A stretch of DNA of 64,000 bases from Ariolimax columbianus (lineage: Eukaryota > Mollusca > Gastropoda > Stylommatophora > Arionidae), in contig JAVGWX010000002.1 in assembly GCA_036924085.1 (NCBI GenBank), positions 84,810,704-84,874,703 on the forward strand. The letters are read 5' to 3'. Below, piece by piece: positions 1 through 10,634 of the stretch. The notes under the pieces are model-generated. The model did not search any database. It was not told the DNA's origin and saw nothing but the letters and a program-made list of their open reading frames with translations. The translations under genes and the position numbers were made by a program. Position 1 is the first letter of the stretch; each line of letters starts with the position of its first letter.

Positions 1-1715
1 CTTTTAACTTATCCACATAATTAGTACGTTAAAATTGCAATACATTTCAAAGTGCTGAAAATTGTTAAAACTTATAATATGCAATTTTTTTTCACATCGC
101 CTTCAATTTTGATTTTAGAAACATCGGTTTATCTTGTAAGTAAAACTACTTGAAAGTGAGCGGAAATGCTTTTAACTTATCCACATAATTAGTGCGTTAC
201 AATTGCAATACATTTCAAAGTGCTGAAAATTGTCTGAACTTATGATATGCTATTTTTTTACAAATCGCTTTCTACTCAATTTTTTATTTTAGAAACATTG
301 GTTTTTCTTGTTAGTAAAACTACTTGAAAGTGAGCGGAAATGCTTTTAACTTATCCACATAATTAGTACGTTAAAATTGCAATACATTTCAAAGTGCTGA
401 AAATTGTTAAAACTTATAATATGCAATTTTTTTTCACATCGCCTTCAATTTTGATTTTAGAAACATCGGTTTATCTTGTAAGTAAAACTACTTGAAAGTG
501 AGCGGAAATGCTTTTAACTTATCCACATAATTAGTGCGTTACAATTGCAATACATTTCAAAGTGCTGAAAATTGTCTGAACTTATGATATGCTATTTTTT
601 TACAAATCGCTTTCTACTCAATTTTTTATTTTAGAAACATTGGTTTTTCTTGTTAGTAAAACTACTTGAAAGAGAGCGGAAATGCTTTTAACTTATCCAC
701 ATAATTAGTGCGTTACAATTGCAATACATTTCAAAGTGCTGAAAATTGTCTGAACTTATGATATGCAATTTTTTTACAAATCGCTTTCTACTCAATTTTT
801 TATTTTAGAAACATTAGTTTTTCTTGTTAGTAAAATTACTTGAAAGTCAGTGGAAATGCTTTTAACTTATCCACATAATTAGTGCGTTACAATTGCAATA
901 CATTTCAAAGTTCTGAAAATTGAATAAACTTTTATCTGCTATTTTTTTTCAAATCGCTTTCTACTCAATTTTGATTTTAGAAACATTGGATTTTCTGGTC
1001 AGTAAAATTACTTGAAAGTCAGTGGAAATGCTTTTAACTTATCCACATAATTAGTGCGTTACAATTGCAATACATTTCAAAGTGCTGAAAATTGTCTGAA
1101 CTTATGATATGCTATTTTTTTACAAATCGCTTTCTACTCAATTTTGATTTTAGAAACATTGGATTTTCTGGTCAGTAAAATTACTTGAAAGTCAGTGGAA
1201 ATGCTTTTAACTTATCCACATAATTAGTGCGTTACAATTGCAATACATTTCAAAGTGCTGAAAATTGTCTGAACTTATGATATGCTATTTTTTTAAAATC
1301 GCTTTCTACTCAATTTTGATTTTAGAAACATTGGTTTTTCTTGTCAGTAAAATTACTTGAAAGTCAGTGGAAATGCTTTTAACTTGTCCACATAATTAGT
1401 ACGTTAAAATTGCAATACATTTCAAAGTGCTGAAAATTGTTAAAACTTATATGCAATTTTTTTTTTAAAATCGCCTTCAATTTTGATTTTTGAAACATTG
1501 GTTTTTCTTGTAAGTAAAACTACTTGAAAGTGAGCGGAAATGCTTTTAACTTATCCACATAATTAGTGCGTTACAATTGCAATACATTTCAAAGTGCTGA
1601 AAATTGTCTGAACTTATGATATGCTATTTTTTTACAAATCGCTTTCTACTCAATTTTGATTTTAGAAACATTGGTTTTTCTTGTCAGTAAAATCACTTGA
1701 AAGTCAGTGGAAATG
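1..1715 (+). repeat. 10-mer HOR copy 1 (1,715 bp)
   Basis: Order Ac-B1-Ac-B1-B2-C-D-E-As-F, with monomer starts at 1, 169, 343, 511, 685, 859, 1031, 1204, 1376 and 1543. The first two monomers (1-342) repeat the Ac-B1 pair that follows, so the 10-mer is the 8-mer unit (343-1715, 1,373 bp) plus one extra 342-bp dimer. The As monomer at 1376 carries TTGTCCAC and lacks the AATATGC dinucleotide step (ACTTATATGC). F at 1543 is E-like with AAAATCACTTG. The next copy follows without a break at 1716. Confidence 0.92.
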
Positions 1716-3430
1716 CTTTTAACTTATCCACATAATTAGTACGTTAAAATTGCAATACATTTCAAAGTGCTGAAAATTGTTAAAACTTATAATATGCAAT
1801 TTTTTTTCACATCGCCTTCAATTTTGATTTTAGAAACATCGGTTTATCTTGTAAGTAAAACTACTTGAAAGTGAGCGGAAATGCTTTTAACTTATCCACA
1901 TAATTAGTGCGTTACAATTGCAATACATTTCAAAGTGCTGAAAATTGTCTGAACTTATGATATGCTATTTTTTTACAAATCGCTTTCTACTCAATTTTTT
2001 ATTTTAGAAACATTGGTTTTTCTTGTTAGTAAAACTACTTGAAAGTGAGCGGAAATGCTTTTAACTTATCCACATAATTAGTACGTTAAAATTGCAATAC
2101 ATTTCAAAGTGCTGAAAATTGTTAAAACTTATAATATGCAATTGTTTTTCACATCGCCTTCAATTTTGATTTTAGAAACATCGGTTTATCTTGTAAGTAA
2201 AACTACTTGAAAGTGAGCGGAAATGCTTTTAACTTATCCACATAATTAGTGCGTTACAATTGCAATACATTTCAAAGTGCTGAAAATTGTCTGAACTTAT
2301 GATATGCTATTTTTTTACAAATCGCTTTCTACTCAATTTTTTATTTTAGAAACATTGGTTTTTCTTGTTAGTAAAACTACTTGAAAGGGAGCGGAAATGC
2401 TTTTAACTTATCCACATAATTAGTGCGTTACAATTGCAATACATTTCAAAGTGCTGAAAATTGTCTGAACTTATGATATGCAATTTTTTTACAAATCGCT
2501 TTCTCCTCAATTTTTTATTTTAGAAACATTAGTTTTTCTTGTTAGTAAAATTACTTGAAAGTCAGTGGAAATGCTTTTAACTTATCCACATAATTAGTGC
2601 GTTACAATTGCAATACATTTCAAAGTTCTGAAAATTGAATAAACTTTTATCTGCTATTTTTTTTCAAATCGCTTTCTACTCAATTTTGATTTTAGAAACA
2701 TTGGATTTTCTGGTCAGTAAAATTACTTGAAAGTCAGTGGAAATGCTTTTAACTTATCCACATAATTAGTGCGTTACAATTGCAATACATTTCAAAGTGC
2801 TGAAAATTGTCTGAACTTATGATATGCTATTTTTTTACAAATCGCTTTCTACTCAATTTTGATTTTAGAAACATTGGATTTTCTGGTCAGTAAAATTACT
2901 TGAAAGTCAGTGGAAATGCTTTTAACTTATCCACATAATTAGTGCGTTACAATTGCAATACATTTCAAAGTGCTGAAAATTGTCTGAACTTATGATATGC
3001 TATTTTTTTAAAATCGCTTTCTACTCAATTTTGATTTTAGAAACATTGGTTTTTCTTGTCAGTAAAATTACTTGAAAGTCAGTGGAAATGCTTTTAACTT
3101 GTCCACATAATTAGTACGTTAAAATTGCAATACATTTCAAAGTGCTGAAAATTGTTAAAACTTATATGCAATTTTTTTTTTAAAATCGCCTTCAATTTTG
3201 ATTTTTGAAACATTGGTTTTTCTTGTAAGTAAAACTACTTGAAAGTGAGCGGAAATGCTTTTAACTTATCCACATAATTAGTGCGTTACAATTGCAATAC
3301 ATTTCAAAGTGCTGAAAATTGTCTGAACTTATAATATGCTATTTTTTTACAAATCGCTTTCTACTCAATTTTGATTTTAGAAACATTGGTTTTTCTTGTC
3401 AGTAAAATCACTTGAAAGTCAGTGGAAATG
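1716..3430 (+). repeat. 10-mer HOR copy 2 (1,715 bp)
   Basis: Same order and same length as copy 1; monomer starts at 1716, 1884, 2058, 2226, 2400, 2574, 2746, 2919, 3091 and 3258. Differences from copy 1 are scattered single bases, for example a G inside the T tract near 2144, GAAAGGGAGCGG near 2385 in place of GAAAGAGAGCGG, and CTCCTC near 2502 for CTACTC. The high identity with shared length points to a recent duplication of the entire 1,715-bp unit. Confidence 0.92.
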
Positions 3431-3598
3431 CTTTTAACTTATCCACATAATTAGTACGTTAAAATTGCAATACATTTCAAAGTGCTGAAAATTGTTAAAA
3501 CTTATAATATGCAATTTTTTTTCACTTCGCCTTCAATTTTGATTTTAGAAACATCGGTTTATCTTGTAAGTAAAACTACTTGAAAGTGAGCGGAAATG
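3431..3598 (+). repeat. Reference short-class monomer (type Ac, 168 bp)
   Basis: Representative of the short class, differing from the Ac consensus by one base (CACTTCGCC instead of CACATCGCC). Compared with the 173-bp form it has TACGTTAAAATTGC instead of TGCGTTACAATTGC (so it lacks the CAATTG site), TTAAAACTTATAATATGC instead of CTGAACTTATGATATGC, TCGCCTTCAATTTT instead of TCGCTTTCTACTCAATTTT, and ends with GTAAGTAAAACTACTTGAAAGTGAGCGG. The net loss is 5 bp, all between the T tract and the CAATTTTGATTTTAG motif. The Ac subtype is marked by ACATCGGTTTATC and CACATCGCC. Short monomers are interspersed singly among runs of one to several long ones rather than alternating strictly. Confidence 0.93.
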
Positions 3599-4803
3599 CT
3601 TTTAACTTATCCACATAATTAGTGCGTTACAATTGCAATACATTTCAAAGTGCTGAAAATTGTCTGAACTTATGATATGCTATTTTTTTACAAATCGCTT
3701 TCTACTCAATTTTTTATTTTAGAAACATTGGTTTTTCTTGTTAGTAAAACTACTTGAAAGGGAGCGGAAATGCTTTTAACTTATCCACATAATTAGTGCG
3801 TTACAATTGCAATACATTTCAAAGTGCTGAAAATTGTCTGAACTTATGATATGCAATTTTTTTACAAATCGCTTTCTACTCAATTTTTTATTTTAGAAAC
3901 ATTAGTTTTTCTTGTTAGTAAAATTACTTGAAAGTCAGTGGAAATGCTTTTAACTTATCCACATAATTAGTGCGTTACAATTGCAATACATTTCAAAGTT
4001 CTGAAAATTGAATAAACTTTTATCTGCTATTTTTTTTCAAATCGCTTTCTACTCAATTTTGATTTTAGAAACATTGGATTTTCTGGTCAGTAAAATTACT
4101 TGAAAGTCAGTGGAAATGCTTTTAACTTATGCACATAATTAGTGCGTTACAATTGCAATACATTTCAAAGTGCTGAAAATTGTCTGAACTTATGATATGC
4201 TATTTTTTTACAAATCGCTTTCTACTCAATTTTGATTTTAGAAACATTGGATTTTCTGGTCAGTAAAATTACTTGAAAGTCAGTGGAAATGCTTTTAACT
4301 TATCCACATAATTAGTGCGTTACAATTGCAATACATTTCAAAGTGCTGAAAATTGTCTGAACTTATGATATGCTATTTTTTTTAAATCGCTTTCTACTCA
4401 ATTTTGATTTTAGAAACATTGGTTTTTCTTGTCAGTAAAATTACTTGAAAGTCAGTGGAAATGCTTTTAACTTGTCCACATAATTAGTACGTTAAAATTG
4501 CAATACATTTCAAAGTGCTGAAAATTGTTAAAACTTATATGCAATTTTTTTTTTAAAATCGCCTTCAATTTTGATTTTTGAAACATTGGTTTTTCTTGTA
4601 AGTAAAACTACTTGAAAGTGAGCGGAAATGCTTTTAACTTATCCACATAATTAGTGCGTTACAATTGCAATACATTTCAAAGTGCTGAAAATTGTCTGAA
4701 CTTATGATATGCTATTTTTTTACAAATCGCTTTCTACTCAATTTTGATTTTAGAAACATTGGTTTTTCTTGTCAGTAAAATCACTTGAAAGTCAGTGGAA
4801 ATG
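3431..4803 (+). repeat. 8-mer HOR (1,373 bp)
   Basis: Order Ac-B1-B2-C-D-E-As-F, starts 3431, 3599, 3773, 3947, 4119, 4292, 4464 and 4631. It is the 10-mer without the extra Ac-B1 dimer. The spacing 2058 to 3431 to 4804 is exactly 1,373 bp each time. The D monomer at 4119 has TTATGCACA (4127-4135) where nearly all others read TTATCCACA. Confidence 0.92.
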
Positions 4804-6003
4804 CTTTTAACTTATCCACATAATTAGTACGTTAAAATTGCAATACATTTCAAAGTGCTGAAAATTGTTAAAACTTATAATATGCAATTTTTTTTCACAT
4901 CGCCTTCAATTTTGATTTTAGAAACATCGGTTTATCTTGTAAGTAAAACTACTTGAAAGTGAGCGGAAATGCTTTTAACTTATCCACATAATTAGTGCGT
5001 TACAATTGCAATACATTTCAAAGTGCTGAAAATTGTCTGAACTTATGATATGCTATTTTTTTACAAATCGCTTTCTACTCAATTTTTTATTTTAGAAACA
5101 TTGGTTTTTCTTGTTAGTAAAACTACTTGAAAGGGAGCGGAAATGCTTTTAACTTATCCACATAATTAGTGCGTTACAATTGCAATACATTTCAAAGTGC
5201 TGAAAATTGTCTGAACTTATGATATGCAATTTTTTTACAAATCGCTTTCTACTCAATTTTTTATTTTAGAAACATTAGTTTTTCTTGTTAGTAAAATTAC
5301 TTGAAAGTCAGTGGAAATGCTTTTAACTTATCCACATAATTAGTGCGTTACAATTGCAATACATTTCAAAGTTCTGAAAATTGAATAAACTTTTATCTGC
5401 TATTTTTTTTCAAATCGCTTTCTACTCAATTTTGATTTTAGAAACATTGGATTTTCTGGTCAGTAAAATTACTTGAAAGTCAGTGGAAATGCTTTTAACT
5501 TATCCACATAATTAGTGCGTTACAATTGCAATACATTTCAAAGTGCTGAAAATTGTCTGAACTTATGATATGCTATTTTTTTACAAATCGCTTTCTACTC
5601 AATTTTGATTTTAGAAACATTGGATTTTCTGGTCAGTAAAATTACTTGAAAGTCAGTGGAAATGCTTTTAACTTATCCACATAATTAGTGCGTTACAATT
5701 GCAATACATTTCAAAGTGCTGAAAATTGTCTGAACTTATGATATGCTATTTTTTTTAAATCGCTTTCTACTCAATTTTGATTTTAGAAACATTGGTTTTT
5801 CTTGTCAGTAAAATTACTTGAAAGTCAGTGGAAATGCTTTTAACTTGTCCACATAATTAGTACGTTAAAATTGCAATACATTTCAAAGTGCTGAAAATTG
5901 TTAAAACTTATATGCAATTTTTTTTTTAAAATCGCCTTCAATTTTGATTTTTGAAACATTGGTTTTTCTTGTAAGTAAAACTACTTGAAAGTGAGCGGAA
6001 ATG
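4804..6003 (+). repeat. Truncated 8-mer HOR (7 monomers, 1,200 bp)
   Basis: Order Ac-B1-B2-C-D-E-As, starts 4804, 4972, 5146, 5320, 5492, 5665 and 5837. The eighth member F is missing; in its place lies a hybrid monomer at 6004. This is the right edge of the 8-mer/10-mer domain: no Ac-B1-B2-C-D series in this phase occurs further right. Confidence 0.88.
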
Positions 6004-6171
6004 CTTTTAACTTATCCACATAATTAGTGCGTTACAATTGCAATACATTTCAAAGTGCTGAAAATTGTCTGAACTTATGATATGCAATTTTTTTTCAAAT
6101 CGCCTTCAATTTTGATTTTAGAAACATTGGTTTTTCTTGTAAGTAAAACTACTTGAAAGTGAGCGGAAATG
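6004..6171 (+). repeat. Hybrid monomer, long-class head on short-class tail (168 bp)
   Basis: The first part is long class (TGCGTTACAATTGC, GTCTGAACTTATGATATGC), the rest is short class (TCGCCTTCAATTTT, GTAAGTAAAACTAC, TGAGCGG). The switch lies between the GATATGC motif near 6080 and the TCGCC near 6100. It sits exactly at the end of the 8-mer domain, as expected for an unequal crossover between misaligned monomers of the two classes. Confidence 0.85.
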
Positions 6172-9100
6172 CTTTTAACTTATCCACATAATTAGTGCGT
6201 TACAATTGCAATACATTTCAAAGTGCTGAAAATTGTCTGAACTTATGATATGCTATTTTTTTACAAATCGCTTTCTACTCAATTTTGATTTTAGAAACAT
6301 TGGTTTTTCTTGTCAGTAAAATTACTTGAAAATCAGTGGAAATGCTTTTAACTTATCCACATAATTAGTACGTTAAAATTGCAATTCATTTCAAAGTGCT
6401 GAAAATTGTTCAAACTTATAATATGCAATTTTTTTTCAAATCGCCTTCAATTTTGATTTTAGAAACATTGGTTTTTCTTGTAAGTAAAACTACTTGAAAG
6501 TGAGCGGAAATGCTTTTAACTTATCCACATAATTAGTGCGTTACAATTGCAATACATTTCAAAGTGCTGAAAATTGTCTGAACTTATGATATGCAATTTT
6601 TTTACAAATCACTTTCTACTCAATTTTTTATTTTAGAAACATTAGTTTTTCTTGTTAGTAAAATTACTTGAAAGTCAGTGGAAATGCTTTTAACTTATCC
6701 ACATAATTAGTGCGTTACAATTGCAATACATTTCAAAGTTCTGAAAATTGAATAAACTTTTATCTGCTATTTTTTTTCAAATCGCTTTCTACTCAATTTT
6801 GATTTTAGAAACATTGGATTTTCTGGTCAGTAAAATTACTTGAAAGTCAGTGGAAATGCTTTTAACTTATCCACATAATTAGTGCGTTACAATTGCAATA
6901 CATTTCAAAGTGCTGAAAATTGTCTGAACTTATGATATGCTATTTTTTTACAAATCGCTTTCTACTCAATTTTGAATTTAGAAACATTGGATTTTCTTGT
7001 CAGTAAAATTACTTGAAAGTCAGTGGAAATGCTTTTAACTTATCCACATAATTAGTGCGTTACAATTGCAATACATTTCAAAGTGCTGAAAATTGTCTGA
7101 ACTTATGATATGCTATTTTTTTAAAATCGCTTTCTACTCAATTTTGATTTTAGAAACATTGGTTTTTCTTGTCAGTTAAATTACTTGAAAGTCAGTGGAA
7201 ATGCTTTTAACTTGTCCACATAATTAGTACGTTAAAATTGCAATACATTTCCAAGTGCTCAAAATTGTTAAAACTTATATGCAATTTTTTTTTTTAAATC
7301 GCCTTCAATTTTGATTTTTGAAACATTGGTTTTTCTTGTAAGTAAAACTACTTGAAAGTGAGCGGAAATGCTTTTAACTTATCCACATAATTAGTGCGTT
7401 ACAATTGCAATACATTTCAAAGTGCTGAAAATTGTCTGAACTTATGATATGCTATTTTTTTACAAATCGCTTTCTACTCAATTTTTTATTTTAGAAACAT
7501 TAGTTTTTCTTGTTAGTAAACTTACTTGAAAGTCAGTGGAAATGCTTTTAACTTATCCACATAATTAGTGCGTTACAATTGCAATACATTTCAAAGTTCT
7601 GAAAATTGAATAAACTTATGATCTGCTATTTTTTTTCAAATCGCTTTCTACTCAATTTTGATTTTAGAAACATTGGATTTTCTGGTCAGTAAAATTACTT
7701 GAAAGTCAGTGGAAATGCTTTTAACTTATCCACATAATTAGTGCGTTACAATTGCAATACATTTCAAAGTGCTGAAAATGGTCTGAACTTATGATATGCA
7801 ATTTTTTTACAAATCGCTTTCTACTCAATTTTGATTTTAGAAACATTGGTTTTTCTTGTCAGTAAAATTACTTGAAAGTCAGTGGAAATGCTTTTAACTT
7901 ATCCACATAATTAGTACGTTAAAATGCAATTCATTTCAAAGTGCTGAAAATTGTTCAAACTTATAATATGCAATTTTTTGTTCAAATCGCCTTCAATTTT
8001 GATTTTAGAAACATTGCTTTTTCTTGTAAGTAAAACTACTTGAAAGTGAGCGGAAATGCTTTTAACTTATCCACATAATTAGTGCGTTACAATTGCAATA
8101 CATTTCAAAGTGCTGAACATTGTCTTAGTTTATGATCGGCAATTTTTTTTCAAATCGCCTTCTACTCAATTTTGATTTTAGAAACATTGGTTTTTCTTGT
8201 CAGTAAAATTACTTGAAAGTCACTGGAAATGCTTTTACCTTATCCACATAATTAGTGCGTTACAATTGCAATACATTTCAAAGTGCTGAAAATCGTCTGA
8301 ACTTATGATATGCTATTTTTTTACAAATCGCTTTCTACTCAATTTTGATTTTAGAAACATTGGTTTTTCTTGTCAGTAAAATTACTTGAAAGTCAGTGGA
8401 AATGCTTTTAACTTGTCCACATAATTAGTACGTTAAAATTGCAATACATTTCAAAGTGCTGAAAATTGTTAAAACTTATAATATGCAATTTTTTTTCAAA
8501 TCGCCTTCAATTTTGATTTTAGAAACATTGGTTTTTCTTGTAAGTAAAACTACTTGAAAGTGAGCGGAAATGCTTTTAACTTATCCACATAATTAGTGCG
8601 TTACAATTGCAATACATTTCAAAGTGCTGAACATTGTCTTAGTTTATGATCGGCAATTTTTTTTCAAATCGCCTTCTACTCAATTTTGATTTTAGAAACA
8701 TTGGTTTTTCTTGTCAGTAAAATTACTTGAAAGTCACTGGAAATGCTTTTACCTTATCCACATAATTAGTGCGTTACAATTGCAATACATTTCAAAGTGC
8801 TGAAAATCGTCTGAACTTATGATATGCTATTTTTTTACAAATCGCTTTCTACTCAATTTTGATTTTAGAAACATTGGTTTTTCTTGTCAGTAAAATCACT
8901 TGAAAGTCAGTGGAAATGCTTTTAACTTATCCACATAATTAGTACGTTAAAATTGCAATACATTTCAAAGTGCTGAAAATTGTTAAAACTTATAATATGC
9001 AATTTTTTTTCACATCGCCTTCAATTTTGATTTTAGAAACATCGGTTTATCTTGTAAGTAAAACTACTTGAAAGTGAGCGGAAATGCTTTTAACTTATCC

Positions 9101-10634
9101 ACATAATTAGTGCGTTACAATTGCAATACATTTCAAAGTGCTGAAAATTGTCTGAACTTATGATATGCTATTTTTTTACAAATCGCTTTCTACTCAATTT
9201 TTTTTTTTAGAAACATTAGTTTTTCTTGTTAGTAAAATTACTTGAAAGTCAGTGGAAATGCTTTTAACTTATCCACATAATTAGTGCGTTACAATTGCAA
9301 TACATTTCAAAGTGCTGAAAATTGTCTGAACTTATGATATGCTTTTTTTTTACAAATCGCTTTCTACTCAATTTTGATTTTAGAAACATTGGTTTTTCTT
9401 GTCAGTAAAATTACTTGAAAGTCAGTGGAAATGCTTTTAACATCCACATAATTAGTACGTTAAAATTGCAATTCATTTCAAAGTGCTGAAAATTGTTCAA
9501 ACTTATAATATGCAATTTTTTTTCAAATCGCCTTCAATTTTGATTTTAGAAACATTGCTTTTTCTTGTAAGTAAAACTACTTGAAAGTGAGCGGAAATGC
9601 TTTTAACTTATCCACATAATTAGTGCGTTACAATTGCAATACATTTCAAAGTGCTGAACATTGTCTTAGTTTATGATCGGCAATTTTTTTTCAAATCGCC
9701 TTCTACTCAATTTTGATTTTAGAAACATTGGTTTTTCTTGTCAGTAAAATTACTTGAAAGTCACTGGAAATGCTTTTACCTTATCCACATAATTAGTGCG
9801 TTACAATTGCAATACATTTCAAAGTGCTGAAAATCGTCTGAACTTATGATATGCTATTTTTTTGCAAATCGCTTTCTACTCAATTTAGATTTTAGAAACA
9901 TTGGTTTTTCTTGTCAGTAAAATCACTTGAAAGTCAGTGGAAATGCTTTTAACTTATCCACATAATTAGTACGTTAAAATTGCAATACATTTCAAAGTGC
10001 TGAAAATTGTTAAAACTTATAATATGCAATTTTTTTTCACATCGCCTTCAATTTTGATTTTAGAAACATCGGTTTATCTTGTAAGTAAAACTACTTGAAA
10101 GTGAGCGGAAATGCTTTTAACTTATCCACATAATTAGTGCGTTACAATTGCAATACATTTCAAAGTGCTGAAAATTGTCTGAACTTATGATATGCTATTT
10201 TTTTACAAATCGCTTTCTACTCAATTTTTTATTTTAGAAACATTGGTTTTTCTTGTTAGTAAAACTACTTGAAAGTGAGCGGAAATGCTTTTAACTTATC
10301 CACATAATTAGTGCGTTACAATTGCAATACATTTCAAAGTGCTGAAAATTGTCTGAACTTATGATATGCTATTTTTTTACAAATCGCTTTCTACTCAATT
10401 TTTTATTTTAGAAACATTAGTTTTTCTTGTTAGTAAACTTACTTTAAAGTCAGTGGAAATGCTTTTAACTTATCCACATAATTAGTGCGTTACAATTGCA
10501 ATACATTTCAAAGTGCTGAAAATTGTCTGAACTTATGATATGCTATTTTTTTACAAATCGCTTTCTACTCAATTTTGATTTTAGAAACATTGGTTTTTCT
10601 TGTCAGTAAAATTACTTGAACGTCAGTGGAAATG
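6172..10634 (+). repeat. Mosaic satellite segment with no complete repeated HOR (26 monomers)
   Basis: Starts: 6172 E, 6345 Ai, 6513 B2, 6687 C, 6859 Dg, 7032 E, 7204 As, 7371 Bt, 7545 C3, 7718 E, 7891 Ai, 8059 G, 8232 H, 8405 Ag, 8573 G, 8746 H, 8919 Ac, 9087 B1-like, 9261 E, 9434 Ai, 9600 G, 9773 H, 9946 Ac, 10114 B1, 10288 Bt, 10462 E. The run 6172-7370 matches 14588-15786 at a constant offset of 8,416 bp. G-H-A appears twice in direct succession (8059-8572 and 8573-9086, 514 bp each), but the A members differ (Ag and Ac). H at 9773 has GCAAATCGC and CAATTTAGATTTT, variants that recur only near 38.7, 39.7 and 48.5 kb. The Ai monomer at 9434 lost 2 bp in its head. Confidence 0.85.
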
